A DNA stretch of 64,000 bases from an uncultured Tropicimonas sp. (GCA_947495685.1 CANLZY010000001.1:1-64000); one strand, 5' to 3'. Counted from the stretch's first letter, positions 35,574 to 45,123 are shown. The notes: generated by a model not told the origin, from the letters alone. Made by a program: numbers and translations.

Positions 35574-36947
35574 GTGACGTTCGACCCCGTCATCGGCGCT
35601 ATTCGGTTTGGCAACGGCCGCTCCCCGCGCGTCCCGGATCCTTCGGGGCCTGCGGATCTGCTGACGCCATTGCTGGCGGCCGATACGATGAAGGTGCGAT
35701 ATCGGGTGCCGGCGTTTGACACGCTTTTTCCGATCCACGCGCGGATGAACGAGATCGGCCAGGCCCGCCGAACGGGCGATGCCGACGAGGATATGCTAGA
35801 TGAGATGCGCGAGTTGCGCCGGGGGCTCGCCAGCTTGAACCTGAAATTGACTGCGACGGCATTTGCCCGCGGCGTCGAAACCCGGGACCCGTTCCGGGAA
35901 CGCCTGACGGCCTTCTGGGCGGATCATTTTACCGTCGTTGCAAGAACCAGCTCCACGCGAACTGGCGTGCCGATGTTTGTGGAGGAAACAATCCGTCCAT
36001 ATATTTCCGGAAATTTTGCGGATATGCTGAAGGCAGCCGTCAAACATCCCATGTTGCTGATATACCTCGATCAGAACCTGTCGGTCGGTCCCAATTCCGA
36101 CTTTGGCAAACGGCGGGAGGGCCGGGGATTGAACGAGAATCTCGCCCGTGAAGTGATGGAACTGCACACGCTTGGGGTGGATGGGGACTATCGTCAGGAG
36201 GATGTGCGGCAACTGGCGAAACTGTTCGCCGGCATGGGCGCATCAAGGACAAATGGATTTATCTATCGCAAGAACCGGGCAGAGCCGAACCCCAAGACTG
36301 TTCTGGGGCAGACCTATGGGCGGCGGGCGGGCAAGCTGGAAGATGTAGACCAGGTATTGGATGACATTGCCGTCCACCCTGACACGGCCCGCCATATCGC
36401 AACAAAACTGGCAGTGCATTTTGTCTCCGATACGCCCGACCCGGACCTGATCGAGGCGCTTCGTCGTCGCTTTGCCGAGACGGAAGGCAACCTGTTGGCA
36501 GTTTACGAAGTGCTGATCTCGCACCGCTCGTCACAGGCCGGACCGCTGCAGAAAGCCCGCCAGCCGATCGACTTCATGGTGGCGAGCCTTCGGGCGCTGG
36601 GTGCCCGGGGCGACGACGTGGTGAGGCTCCCGGACAAGACCGTGGCCGGGCGGATCCTGCGTGCGTTGGGAAACATGGGGCAACCCTTGCACCGGCCAGT
36701 AGGCCCTGACGGCTGGGAGGAAGATGCCACGCACTGGATCACGCCACTGGGGCTGGCCGTGCGGATCAACTGGGCGATGCGGATTTCGTCCCTGAAGCTG
36801 GTCCAGATGCCGGACCCTCGCGATTTCGTGCAGACGGCGCTCGGCCATCTGGCCTCGGCGGAGTTGATCTTTGCGGCTCAGGCCGCAGAGACCCGCGAAG
36901 AAGGCGTCGGCCTCGTTCTGGCCTCGCCGGATTTCCAACGGCGCTAG
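35574..36947 (+). CDS. DUF1800 family protein
   Basis: A 457-residue protein of the DUF1800 family: RERLTAFWADHFTVV near 105, GRGLNENLAREVMELHTLGV near 182, YRQEDVRQLAKLFAGM, and HIATKLAVHFVSD near 276. The function is unknown; the family is nearly always paired with DUF1501 genes, as here (9 nt downstream), and is thought to be secreted or surface associated. The start is a GTG at 35574 with AGGAGG nearby; upstream codons lack a ribosome site. Confidence 0.88.
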   Translation: MTFDPVIGAIRFGNGRSPRVPDPSGPADLLTPLLAADTMKVRYRVPAFDTLFPIHARMNEIGQARRTGDADEDMLDEMRELRRGLASLNLKLTATAFARGVETRDPFRERLTAFWADHFTVVARTSSTRTGVPMFVEETIRPYISGNFADMLKAAVKHPMLLIYLDQNLSVGPNSDFGKRREGRGLNENLAREVMELHTLGVDGDYRQEDVRQLAKLFAGMGASRTNGFIYRKNRAEPNPKTVLGQTYGRRAGKLEDVDQVLDDIAVHPDTARHIATKLAVHFVSDTPDPDLIEALRRRFAETEGNLLAVYEVLISHRSSQAGPLQKARQPIDFMVASLRALGARGDDVVRLPDKTVAGRILRALGNMGQPLHRPVGPDGWEEDATHWITPLGLAVRINWAMRISSLKLVQMPDPRDFVQTALGHLASAELIFAAQAAETREEGVGLVLASPDFQRR

Positions 36948-36956
36948 GAGGACAGC

Positions 36957-38204
36957 ATGGAACACGACACGATACTGGGTCGACGGCGCTTTCTGTTGTC
37001 TGGTGCCGCGCTGGGGTGCTCGGCGGCGGCAAGCCCGTTGTTGACACCGATTTCCCTGGCCTCGGCCCCTTGGGACAACCGGCTCGTGGTTATCATCCTG
37101 CGGGGTGGCATGGATGGGCTGGACGTGGTGCAGCCCTATGGCGACCCGGCGCTGGCGGGGCTGCGGGGGGCAGGTCTGGCGGTGGGCGAGGCCGCTGGGG
37201 CTACAGACCTTGACGGGTTCTTTGCCCTGCACCCGGCCCTTGCCCCGCTGTTGCCGTTATGGCGCGATGGGGACCTGGCCTTTGCCCATGCGGTATCGAC
37301 CCCGTACCGCGACAAGCGCAGCCATTTCGACGGGCAGGATCTGTTGGAGGCAGGAACGGACTATGTGCCGGGGGCCGGCCATTCGCGCGACGGCTGGCTC
37401 AACCGAATGCTTCAGACGGTTCCCGGACTGGCGCAGGAAACCGCTTTTGCAATCGGGCGGGAGGAACTGCTGATCCTGAAGGGGGAGGCGCCGGTGTCCG
37501 ACTGGGCGCCGGGTACGCGCCTTGGGTTGTCACCGCAGGCCGAGCTTTTGTTGCGCAAGGTCTATGCGCCGGAGCCGGACTTTCGCGATGCCCTGGACGA
37601 GGCCCTTGCGTTGACAGAGGAGATTGAAGCTGCCGAAAAGGCTGCCGCAGAGGATGACGCCGGAATGGCCATGCAGCAAATGATGGCCGCGGCGCCTGGA
37701 AACCGAGGCAAGGGGCACTTCCAGGTGGCAGAATTCGCGGTGGAGCGCCTGCGCGCCGACACCAGGATCGCGTCCTTTTCGCTGACCGGATGGGACACTC
37801 ATGCGTCGCAGAAATATGGCATCGGCACGGCTCTTGGTCGATTGGCCGATGTGATCCTGACACTGAAAGTCGGGCTGGGACCGGTGTGGGACAAGACCGC
37901 CGTGGTGGCGATGACCGAATTCGGCCGTACCGCGCGCGAAAACGGCACGAAGGGAACGGATCACGGGACGGGCGGTGCCATGATGTTGGCCGGCGGTGTG
38001 GTGCGCGGCGGGCGTGTAATGTCGCAATGGCCCGGGTTGGCAGAGGCGGATCTGTATGCCGGGCGTGACCTGATGCCGACGGCTGATGTCAGGGCCTATG
38101 CGGCCGCGACAATGCGGGAGCTTTTGGGGCTGGATAGGCAGACCCTCGAAACAGCGATCTTTCCGGGCCTCGACATGGGGGGGCTGTCGGGGATCATCCG
38201 TTAG
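36957..38204 (+). CDS. DUF1501 family protein, Tat-like signal
   Basis: A 415-residue DUF1501 protein. The N-terminus has a twin-arginine-like GRRRFLLSGA (8-17) and a hydrophobic stretch ending near ASA. Further motifs are VIILRGGMDGLDVVQPYGD near 44, YRDKRSHFDGQDLLEAG near 117, GWDTHASQKYG near 279 and TEFGRTARENGTKGTDHGTG near 320, resembling the sulfatase/alkaline-phosphatase fold. Probably exported folded and acting with the DUF1800 partner. Biochemical role unknown. Confidence 0.88.
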   Translation: MEHDTILGRRRFLLSGAALGCSAAASPLLTPISLASAPWDNRLVVIILRGGMDGLDVVQPYGDPALAGLRGAGLAVGEAAGATDLDGFFALHPALAPLLPLWRDGDLAFAHAVSTPYRDKRSHFDGQDLLEAGTDYVPGAGHSRDGWLNRMLQTVPGLAQETAFAIGREELLILKGEAPVSDWAPGTRLGLSPQAELLLRKVYAPEPDFRDALDEALALTEEIEAAEKAAAEDDAGMAMQQMMAAAPGNRGKGHFQVAEFAVERLRADTRIASFSLTGWDTHASQKYGIGTALGRLADVILTLKVGLGPVWDKTAVVAMTEFGRTARENGTKGTDHGTGGAMMLAGGVVRGGRVMSQWPGLAEADLYAGRDLMPTADVRAYAAATMRELLGLDRQTLETAIFPGLDMGGLSGIIR

Positions 38205-38293
38205 TGCCGACAGCGTGGTTGGCCCTGCATCCGATCTGCACGGCAGGCTTGCGCGCGCCACGCCGCACCCCTTCCGTGCCCACAATCGCGGCC

Positions 38294-39016
38294 TCAGAAG
38301 GCGTCGGTCCCGGTCATTTTGTGCTCCACCAGTTGGGCAACCTGGCCCAGCAGTACAGGATCGCGCAACGGTAGATCGCCTTTCATCGTTCGGAGTGACG
38401 TTGCTGCTTCTGCAAGTCCGACGTCATTTGCACTCTGGGCCAGCGATCCAAGGAACTGGGTCAGGTATTCCAGCGTCTGATCGTCCATCGGTGCGGACAA
38501 GACAGAGGCCACGTGGGTCAGATCATCCCGCAGGGCGACACGGTCCGGCACGATTTCGTCCGAGGACAACGACCGCAGACCAATCGGGCGGTCCTCGGCG
38601 GGAAGTTGCTCCAGAAGCGCCTGCTGGAAGGCGGACAGGCTGGTGATGGGTTTTTCGATGAACCCGTCCGCACCGGCCACCATTGCTTCATCGGCGATTT
38701 CCGGCGTGCCACTGGTGCCCAGAATGACCGGAACGCGCGGCGTCGCCTGAGCAAGCTCGCGGATCAGGTCGGCACCCGAGCCATCTGGCAGACCCATGTC
38801 GATGATCACCGCGGCGGGGCGATAGATCGCAAGGTGCCGGTGTGCGGAGGCGAGGCAATCGGCGCGCCGAATCCGGGCCCCGCTGCGCAGGCATAGCAGG
38901 CGCATCGCTTCGCATGCGAAACGGCTATCCTCCACCACAAGCACCGTCAGCCCTAGTAGCGGCCGCTCGGGCGTCGGTTTGCGTGGCAGTATCTGGCTGG
39001 AAAGGTCGTCGGTCAT
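38294..39016 (-). CDS. Response regulator with C-terminal helical domain
   Basis: A 240-residue protein. The receiver domain lies at about 22-140, with the acidic pair in VVEDSRF, the phospho-acceptor Asp in VIIDMGLPDGSG near 71, the Thr in ILGTSG and the Lys in FIEKPI. The rest (about 145-240) is helical, without a DNA-binding or output motif recognised here, and may bind a partner such as an Hpt or kinase. No histidine kinase is adjacent, so its partner is an orphan. Confidence 0.85.
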   Translation of the reverse strand: MTDDLSSQILPRKPTPERPLLGLTVLVVEDSRFACEAMRLLCLRSGARIRRADCLASAHRHLAIYRPAAVIIDMGLPDGSGADLIRELAQATPRVPVILGTSGTPEIADEAMVAGADGFIEKPITSLSAFQQALLEQLPAEDRPIGLRSLSSDEIVPDRVALRDDLTHVASVLSAPMDDQTLEYLTQFLGSLAQSANDVGLAEAATSLRTMKGDLPLRDPVLLGQVAQLVEHKMTGTDAF

Positions 39017-39163
39017 GGTCCATCCTTTCGTGCTTTGCATAGAGTTAACGGCGATTCGTCCTAACGCGAGGTAAATGGACTCTGCGCCGCAGGCACGAGG
39101 CTTGCAGACTCCTGCCGGGTGGGGCGATAAGCCCCCTGACATCCCAAGATAAGGAAACGGATC

Positions 39164-39568
39164 ATGATCGGTCGTCTCAACCACGTCGCCATCGCGGTGC
39201 CGGACCTGGAAGCCGCGTCGGAACAATACCGCTCCACGCTCGGCGCCAAGGTCGGTGCCCCTCAGGACGAGCCTGATCACGGTGTGACGGTGGTGTTCAT
39301 CGAACTGCCCAACACCAAGATCGAACTGCTCTACCCGCTGGGTGAGAACTCGCCTATCAATGGGTTCCTTGAAAAGAACCCCGCGGGCGGCATTCACCAC
39401 ATGTGCTACGAAGTCGAAGACATCCTTGCCGCGCGCGATACCCTCAAGGCAGCGGGCGCCCGGGTTCTCGGCAATGGCGAGCCCAAGATTGGCGCCCACA
39501 AGAAGCCGGTCCTGTTCCTGCATCCAAAGGATTTCAACGGCTGCCTGATCGAGCTGGAGCAAACCTGA
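39164..39568 (+). CDS. mce: Methylmalonyl-CoA epimerase
   Basis: A 134-residue vicinal-oxygen-chelate protein: LNHVAIAVPDLEAASEQYRS with metal-binding His, VVFIELPNTKIELLYPLGE, IHHMCYEVEDI and FLHPKDFNGCLIELEQ with the terminal Glu ligand. It interconverts (R)- and (S)-methylmalonyl-CoA in propionyl-CoA breakdown. A small DUF1467 membrane protein follows 3 nt later, an arrangement typical of Rhodobacteraceae. Confidence 0.95.
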   Translation: MIGRLNHVAIAVPDLEAASEQYRSTLGAKVGAPQDEPDHGVTVVFIELPNTKIELLYPLGENSPINGFLEKNPAGGIHHMCYEVEDILAARDTLKAAGARVLGNGEPKIGAHKKPVLFLHPKDFNGCLIELEQT

Positions 39569-39571
39569 TCC

Positions 39572-39868
39572 ATGGCAATCACTTCTGCGTTCGTCCTGCT
39601 GGCCGTGATCTGGTTCATGGTGTTGTTCATCGTGCTGCCGCTTCGACTGACAACCCAGGGCGACGCGGAGGATGTCGTGCCCGGCACTCCGCGATCCGCG
39701 CCGATTGATCCGGGTCTTCGGCGCAAGGCCAAGATCGTCACCGCCGTGGCGGTGCCGATCTGGGTGATTGTCTGCACGATCATCCTAACCGGGGTGATCA
39801 CGGTGGATGATTTCGACCTCTTCCATCGGTTTGGGCCCGGGTCCGGGTCCCCGGTCACGCCCCAGTGA
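39572..39868 (+). CDS. DUF1467 family membrane protein
   Basis: A 98-residue protein with two transmembrane segments (FVLLAVIWFMVLFIVLPLRL at the N-terminus and VTAVAVPIWVIVCTIILTGV near 55). Matches the DUF1467 family that commonly accompanies mce. Function unknown. Confidence 0.88.
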   Translation: MAITSAFVLLAVIWFMVLFIVLPLRLTTQGDAEDVVPGTPRSAPIDPGLRRKAKIVTAVAVPIWVIVCTIILTGVITVDDFDLFHRFGPGSGSPVTPQ

Positions 39869-39872
39869 CCGC

Positions 39873-40613
39873 TCAGTAGGACGTTGGCGTTCGCGCCGAG
39901 CTGCCCGGAATATCGGGTTCCAGCCGGTGATACAGGTGGGTGAAGGTTGCCGCGCCAAGGATCGGAACAAACAGGTTCACGATCGGAATGGACAGCGGTG
40001 CGGCCATCAGCGTGCCGGCGATCCAGATCTTCGGCATATGCCGTCGGCGCGCGGCCTTGGCGCCTTCGCGGCCAACGCGGCGCATTGCAACAAGCTGGAA
40101 GTATTCCCGCCCCAGAAGGAAACCGTTGACGACCCAGAACATGATCGGCGCAAAGGGTCCGACGAAAAAATACAGGATCAGCGCAAGCGCGTTCACTGCC
40201 ACGAGCACACCGAAGAAGTTGACGCTGTCCCTCAGCGCCTCGCCCCAGGGAATCCGCGACACCGGCGGCAGGTGAGGGTAATAACGCGACTCGACCGCCG
40301 CAGCGACGTCTTCCAGGAACAGACTGGTAAAGGCGGAGGCAACCGGCACCATCAGGAAGACCGACAGCAGCAGCATCAGCAGGATCGAGGTGACCGACAG
40401 CAGGTCGTCAACCCATGTCACCGTGGCTCCGCCGGGCAAGGTCAGCGTTTCGGGCAGAAACCCGTCGATCGCCCACAGAAACGTGCCATAGACGGCAAAC
40501 AAAAGGGCAATCGTCAGCCCGAGCCCCATCAGCATGACCCGCAGGAACCGTCGATCGAACATCTGGGACACCGCCTTGGCGAAGTCCGACAGGAACATCA
40601 CGTTCGGACCCAC
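39873..40613 (-). CDS. EI24/CysZ-like membrane protein
   Basis: A 246-residue EI24-domain protein with several hydrophobic helices (LGLTIALLFAVYGTFLWAID near 33, ILLMLLLSVFLMVPVASAF near 76, VNALALILYFFVGPFAPIMF near 138). The family includes CysZ, a sulfate permease. The start overlaps the end of the nitroreductase gene, so the two are probably co-transcribed. A sulfate role is possible but not shown. Confidence 0.85.
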   Translation of the reverse strand: MGPNVMFLSDFAKAVSQMFDRRFLRVMLMGLGLTIALLFAVYGTFLWAIDGFLPETLTLPGGATVTWVDDLLSVTSILLMLLLSVFLMVPVASAFTSLFLEDVAAAVESRYYPHLPPVSRIPWGEALRDSVNFFGVLVAVNALALILYFFVGPFAPIMFWVVNGFLLGREYFQLVAMRRVGREGAKAARRRHMPKIWIAGTLMAAPLSIPIVNLFVPILGAATFTHLYHRLEPDIPGSSARTPTSY

Positions 40614-41176
40614 TCGATGATGGTGTCCAGCGTCGGGCGTGGCCGCTCGGGCGGGGCCATTGTCTCGGTGCCGATATGGATGAACCCGGCGATGAATTCG
40701 TGCCGCTTCAGGCCCAGGCAGGTTTCGACGAACTGGCGATCGAAGCTCGCCCAGCCGGACAGCCAGTTCGCCCCCCAGCCCGCAGCAAGCGCCGCCGCCA
40801 GCAGGCCGTAGCAGGCTGCGCCAGCGGACAGGACCTGCTCCAGCTCCGGAACCTTCTCCGAAGATTTCGGGCTGCCGACAACCGCCACGGCAAGATCGGC
40901 ATCGGCAAACTGGCGCACCATCTTTTCGACTTTCTCCGCGTCGATCCCAAGGGCAAAGCCCCGGTCGGGAACCGCTTCGGCCAACCGTTGCAGGGCAGGG
41001 CGCTCCAGCACGACAAACCGCCAGGGTTCCAGCTTGCCGTGATCCGGCGTGCGAGCTGCGATCGTCAGAAGTGTCAGCAGTTCTGCCTCGTCGGGCACCG
41101 GGGCTTTCAGGGTTTTGGCCGGGCGGGACCGGCGTGTCTGCAGAAAGGCGAGCGCTGCGGGATTCGGTTGGGGCAT
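40598..41176 (-). CDS. Nitroreductase family protein
   Basis: A 192-residue FMN-dependent nitroreductase of the YdjA/TdsD-like group: FLQTRRSRPAKTL, TIAARTPDHGKLEPWRFVVL near 38, and ALAAGWGANWLSGWA near 130. The start MPQPNPAALAFLQ at 41176 fits the family. The physiological substrate is unknown. Overlaps the EI24 gene by 16 nt. Confidence 0.88.
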   Translation of the reverse strand: MPQPNPAALAFLQTRRSRPAKTLKAPVPDEAELLTLLTIAARTPDHGKLEPWRFVVLERPALQRLAEAVPDRGFALGIDAEKVEKMVRQFADADLAVAVVGSPKSSEKVPELEQVLSAGAACYGLLAAALAAGWGANWLSGWASFDRQFVETCLGLKRHEFIAGFIHIGTETMAPPERPRPTLDTIIEWVRT

Positions 41177-41204
41177 GGGGTCTCCGTTGATCTTTGGTGC
41201 CTGT

Positions 41205-42311
41205 TTACGGGCCTTGGAACAGATCCTCCAGATCCGAGATGAGATCGGACACCATCGCGTCGTGGCGTGGTCCCGGTTGGCGGGCAAGAATCGTGGCCGC
41301 CAGCGGATCGGGCGCAGTCACCGGGGCATCTGAAAGGGCCTCCAGCACGGCGTGGCCGCAGAACGGCACGTAGACCTCGGAATAGCCACCCTCGTGCACC
41401 AGGACCAACCGGCCATCGCAAAGGTCTTCTGCGGTGGAACGGACGCGGCGCGTCATCTCGGCAAAGGTATCTGCACTGGCCAGCATCCGCGACAGTGGGT
41501 CGATCGCGGCGGCATCGAATCCGCAGGCCACGATGATGACGTCCGGTCGGAACGCCTCCAGCGCCGGCAGCACCAGGCGATCCATCGCCTCCAGATAGCC
41601 GGTGTGACCGGTCCCCGGTGGGAGCGGGATGTTCATGTTGGAGCCAAGACCGGCCCCGGCCCCCCGGTCGGTCGCGTCGCCGGTATCAAGCGGATAGTTG
41701 TGCTCCTGGTGCAGCGAGATGGTCAGGACCTCCGGGCGGTCGTAAAAGATCGCTTCGGTGCCGTTGCCATGGTGCACATCCCAGTCGACAACCGCCACCC
41801 GGTCGGTCAGGCCCTCGGCCAGTGCGGCTTCGATGGCGACGGCGATATTGGCCAGCAGACAGAAACCGTCCGGAAATTCGGGCAGGCAATGATGACCGGG
41901 TGGGCGGGACAGGGCATAGGCGTTGTCCAGCGTCCCCTTGAGGACCGAGAACAGCGCCTGGCGGGCAAGACCGGCCGACAGCGCCGCGATCTCGTACCCA
42001 CCGTTGCCAAACGGGGTGCGCAGGCCCAGTTCGCCGCCCTCCTGATCGGACAGGTCGCGAAACGCCTGCAGGTAACTGACAGGATGCACGCGCGCCAGGT
42101 CGGCATCCGAGGCCGGCGGCGCTTGCAACAGCTTCAGGTGCCTGTCGATTCCAGTGACCCGCATCAGATTGAGCAGGCGCCGCTTTGTCTCTGGGTTTTC
42201 CGGCAGTCCACCGGCCAGCGGTTGTACCAGCCCCCCGACGGGCAGCGTCATCGCGTAATTTCCGCCTCCGTGCCAGAAGCAGCGTTCGTCCCAGAAAAAG
42301 CCGGTGGCCAT
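41205..42311 (-). CDS. Histone deacetylase-like / acetylpolyamine deacetylase family protein
   Basis: A 368-residue arginase/deacetylase-fold protein of the class II HDAC type: LSRPPGHHCLPEFPDGFCLLAN near 140 with the tandem histidines, VVDWDVHHGNGTE near 177 with the zinc ligands Asp and His, and VIIVACGFDAAAIDP near 261 with the third ligand. It deacetylates small amides or polyamines (protein targets are possible). The start MATGFFWDERCFWH at 42311 fits known relatives. Divergent from DUF167. Confidence 0.9.
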   Translation of the reverse strand: MATGFFWDERCFWHGGGNYAMTLPVGGLVQPLAGGLPENPETKRRLLNLMRVTGIDRHLKLLQAPPASDADLARVHPVSYLQAFRDLSDQEGGELGLRTPFGNGGYEIAALSAGLARQALFSVLKGTLDNAYALSRPPGHHCLPEFPDGFCLLANIAVAIEAALAEGLTDRVAVVDWDVHHGNGTEAIFYDRPEVLTISLHQEHNYPLDTGDATDRGAGAGLGSNMNIPLPPGTGHTGYLEAMDRLVLPALEAFRPDVIIVACGFDAAAIDPLSRMLASADTFAEMTRRVRSTAEDLCDGRLVLVHEGGYSEVYVPFCGHAVLEALSDAPVTAPDPLAATILARQPGPRHDAMVSDLISDLEDLFQGP

Positions 42312-42374
42312 GGTGGTTCTCTCCGTTGTGCCCGGGTAGCCTAGAGCGGGTATCGACAGACGGAAAGAGGCGGG

Positions 42375-42629
42375 ATGAAGGGCGAACTGGCACATCTGGT
42401 GCAGCCGGGCGCGGAAATTGCCGTGCGCGTGACCCCGCGGGCCTCCCGCAACGCGGTGGAGGTGGTGGAGGGCAGTGTACGGGTGCGTGTTACAACGGCG
42501 CCGGAGGGCGGCAAGGCCAACGCAGATGTGCAAAAGCTGTTGGCGCGGGCGCTTGGTGTTCCGAAGTCTCGCCTGGCCCTGATCCGTGGGACCACAGCGC
42601 GGGACAAGGTGTTTCGGATCGAGGCGTGA
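42375..42629 (+). CDS. DUF167 (YggU) family protein
   Basis: An 84-residue DUF167 protein: VRVTPRASRNAVEVVEG near 21, VRVTTAPEGGKANADVQKLL and LIRGTTARDKVFRIE at the end. Function unknown, widely conserved. Confidence 0.92.
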   Translation: MKGELAHLVQPGAEIAVRVTPRASRNAVEVVEGSVRVRVTTAPEGGKANADVQKLLARALGVPKSRLALIRGTTARDKVFRIEA

Positions 42630-42664
42630 CACGTGTACAGGCGGGCGAGGAGGGGGCATCTCTC

Positions 42665-42694
42665 CCCGATCCCGATCCCGATCCCGATCCCGAT
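42665..42694. repeat. CCCGAT hexanucleotide tandem repeat (5 copies)
   Basis: Five perfect copies in the short gap between the convergent DUF167 and purK genes; non-coding here. It is followed by a small GAGTC/GACTC hairpin. Confidence 0.95.
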
Positions 42695-42741
42695 CGAGTC
42701 CGGGACTCTCTTCGAGGGTATCGGGGCCAGAAGACGCCGGG

Positions 42742-43815
42742 TCAGGCGGTCTTGGGGCCGATCCGGTTGGCGTGACCCATCTTGCGACCGGGGCGGGTCT
42801 CGGCCTTGCCATACAGGTGCAATGCAACCGCAGGGTCGGAGGCGAGGGCCGGGACGCTGCCCATGTCGTCTCCGATCAGGTTCTGCATGTTGACGTCGGC
42901 ATGGCGGCCACCGTCGCCCAGTGGCCATCCGGTGATCGCGCGGATGTGCTGTTCGAACTGGTCCACCGCACAGCCGTTCTGGGTCCAATGGCCGGAATTG
43001 TGGACCCGGGGGGCGATCTCGTTCACGATCAGACCATCGGATGTGACGAAGAGTTCGACGCCGAGCACGCCGACATAGTCCAGTGCATTCAGGATGCGGC
43101 CTGCCAGCAGCACGGCTTCGGTGCGCAGGCTCGCCGGGATCGGGGCTGGAACGGTCGTGCTGCGCAGGATGCCGCCGACATGGGTGTTGTGGCCCGGATC
43201 GTAGCAGGCGACTTCCCCGGACAGGCCACGGGCGGCGATCACGGAAATTTCCAGCGAGAAATCGACGAACCCTTCAAGCACCGCAGGCGCGCCGGCCATG
43301 GCATTGAAGGCGGTTTCTGCTTCGTCGGAGGTGGACAGGCGGATCTGACCCTTGCCGTCATAGCCCAGCCGTCGCGTTTTCAGGATTGCGGGGCAGCCGA
43401 GCGCGTCCAGTCCGGCCTGCAGGTCGGAAAGCGTTTCGACGTTGGCGAAAGGCGCCGTCCGCAGGCCGATGCCCGAGAGAAACTCTTTCTCGGTCAGCCG
43501 GTCCTGGCTGACCGCAAGGGCCTTGCGGTTCGGGCGGAGTGGACAGATGGCTTCGATCCGGTCAAGCGCTTCGGCCGGGACGTTTTCGAACTCGAAGGTG
43601 ACCAGATCGACGGACCGGGCGAAGGTTTCAAGCGCGGCGGCGTCTTCGTAAGATGCATGTGTGGTCGTGGCGGCAACATCAGCGGCGGGCGCCGCACCGG
43701 GTTCGTAGACATGGCAGCGGTAGCCGAGGCGGGAGGCGGCCACTGACAGCATCCGGCCCAGTTGTCCACCGCCGAGGATTCCGATTGTCGCGCCGTTGGG
43801 GAGAGGATCTGTCAT
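42742..43815 (-). CDS. purK: 5-(carboxyamino)imidazole ribonucleotide synthase
   Basis: A 357-residue ATP-grasp enzyme of purine synthesis: IGILGGGQLGRMLSVAASRL at the N-terminus, LKTRRLGYDGKGQIRL near 147, VEGFVDFSLEISVIAARG-type region and FVTSDGLIVNEIAPRVHNSGH near 265. It makes N5-CAIR, the substrate of PurE. It lies one nt after a ProC-like gene that sits between it and purE. Confidence 0.96.
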   Translation of the reverse strand: MTDPLPNGATIGILGGGQLGRMLSVAASRLGYRCHVYEPGAAPAADVAATTTHASYEDAAALETFARSVDLVTFEFENVPAEALDRIEAICPLRPNRKALAVSQDRLTEKEFLSGIGLRTAPFANVETLSDLQAGLDALGCPAILKTRRLGYDGKGQIRLSTSDEAETAFNAMAGAPAVLEGFVDFSLEISVIAARGLSGEVACYDPGHNTHVGGILRSTTVPAPIPASLRTEAVLLAGRILNALDYVGVLGVELFVTSDGLIVNEIAPRVHNSGHWTQNGCAVDQFEQHIRAITGWPLGDGGRHADVNMQNLIGDDMGSVPALASDPAVALHLYGKAETRPGRKMGHANRIGPKTA

Positions 43816-43816
43816 G

Positions 43817-44572
43817 TTATCCGTTCAACCGTTGTTCGATTGCGTGCAGGGCATCTTGCAGGGCATCCCGCGCGCCGCCCGTTCGAAGGGTTTCGACCAT
43901 TTGAAGGCTCAAGGTTCCATCTGTGGCCAGAGCATCGCGTTCGTGGGCAAGCTGATCCGCCACGCCGTCTTCCAGCGACGCGAGAAAGCCACTGACGAGG
44001 TGGGTCACGTAGAACTCGGCGGCAGCGGGGTCGCCGGTTCTTTCCCCCAGCCAGTTGGCCCCCGTGGTCATGAGGTCCAGCAAGCCGGGCACCATCGCGC
44101 AAACGGCGAAATGCGAGTTGAGCGCGGCCTCGCTCATCACTTCGACAACCGGGTTTTCCGGAGCGAACAGGTCGGCCAGCAGTGCTGCATTGCCGAATGC
44201 CGCCAATGGACAGCCGCCGTGCTGGACAAACCCGAGTGGGATGGTCTGCACGAAATCATTCGCGGGCGCGCAGAGGGTTTCCAGACGAGCGCGCGTCACG
44301 CCGGCCATCACCGAGACGATCTGATGGTCCGGGCGGAATGTCAGCGGGCTGAGAACAGTTCTGGCATGTTGGGGTCTGAGGGACAGGAGCACAATATCAG
44401 ATCGGTCGAGCACGCCCTGCGGGTCGGCGATGGCGACGCCGCATTCATTCGCAAGCGCCGCCGAGGCCCGTGCACTTCGTTCGGTGACGGTGATTTCGTG
44501 CCCCTTGGCCACCAGATGGCGGACAATTGGCATTGCGATATGCCCCGTGCCGATGACGCCGATCCGGCTCAA
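43817..44572 (-). CDS. NAD(P)-binding ProC-like oxidoreductase
   Basis: A 251-residue protein with the Rossmann motif [18 protein letters not shown] (4-21) and the pyrroline-5-carboxylate-reductase-like continuation ([12 protein letters not shown] near 59, IVSVMAGV near 86). The C-terminal dimer domain is divergent, so a specific ProC activity is uncertain; an imine or beta-hydroxyacid reductase is also possible. It is inserted between purE (ATGA overlap, 44569-44572) and purK. Confidence 0.75.
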   Translation of the reverse strand: MSRIGVIGTGHIAMPIVRHLVAKGHEITVTERSARASAALANECGVAIADPQGVLDRSDIVLLSLRPQHARTVLSPLTFRPDHQIVSVMAGVTRARLETLCAPANDFVQTIPLGFVQHGGCPLAAFGNAALLADLFAPENPVVEVMSEAALNSHFAVCAMVPGLLDLMTTGANWLGERTGDPAAAEFYVTHLVSGFLASLEDGVADQLAHERDALATDGTLSLQMVETLRTGGARDALQDALHAIEQRLNG

Positions 44573-45054
44573 TCCTTCGGTTCCAGCGGGATCGAGGCCG
44601 AGAGCGCCGCGCGCCAGGCATCAAGACGTTCAGCCAGCGCCGGGTCCTCGTTGGCAAGGATTGCAGCCGCCATCAACCCGCCGTTGGCTGCGCCGGCAGC
44701 ACCGATCGCCATCGTTGCAACCGGATATCCCTTGGGCATCTGGACGATGGAATAGAGTGAATCCACGCCGGACAGAGCCTTGGTCTGAACGGGAACGCCG
44801 ATGACCGGCACACGGGTCTTGGAGGCGACCATCCCCGGCAAATGAGCGGCACCGCCAGCCCCCGCAACAATCGCCTTCAATCCGCGGCTGACCGCGGATG
44901 TGCCATAGTCCCAAAGCCGGTCGGGAGTGCGATGTGCGGACACGATTCGCGCCTCATAAGGGATGTCGAGGGCGTCCAGAATTTCGGCTGCTTCGCGCAT
45001 GGTCGGCCAATCGGACTGGCTGCCCATGATGATCCCCACCTTCGGCTCCGGCAT
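44569..45054 (-). CDS. purE: 5-(carboxyamino)imidazole ribonucleotide mutase
   Basis: A 161-residue class I Pur[15 protein letters not shown] (6-19), [13 protein letters not shown] near 40 with the catalytic His, [14 protein letters not shown] near 62 and the [17 protein letters not shown] segment near 92. It converts N5-CAIR to CAIR. First gene of the purE / ProC-like / purK operon. Confidence 0.97.
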   Translation of the reverse strand: MPEPKVGIIMGSQSDWPTMREAAEILDALDIPYEARIVSAHRTPDRLWDYGTSAVSRGLKAIVAGAGGAAHLPGMVASKTRVPVIGVPVQTKALSGVDSLYSIVQMPKGYPVATMAIGAAGAANGGLMAAAILANEDPALAERLDAWRAALSASIPLEPKD

Positions 45055-45123
45055 TGCGCCCTCCTGCTGAAATGAGCGCGCACTATAGCCATGAGGCCGC
45101 CAAGGGCAATCGCGCGCGTGGCC

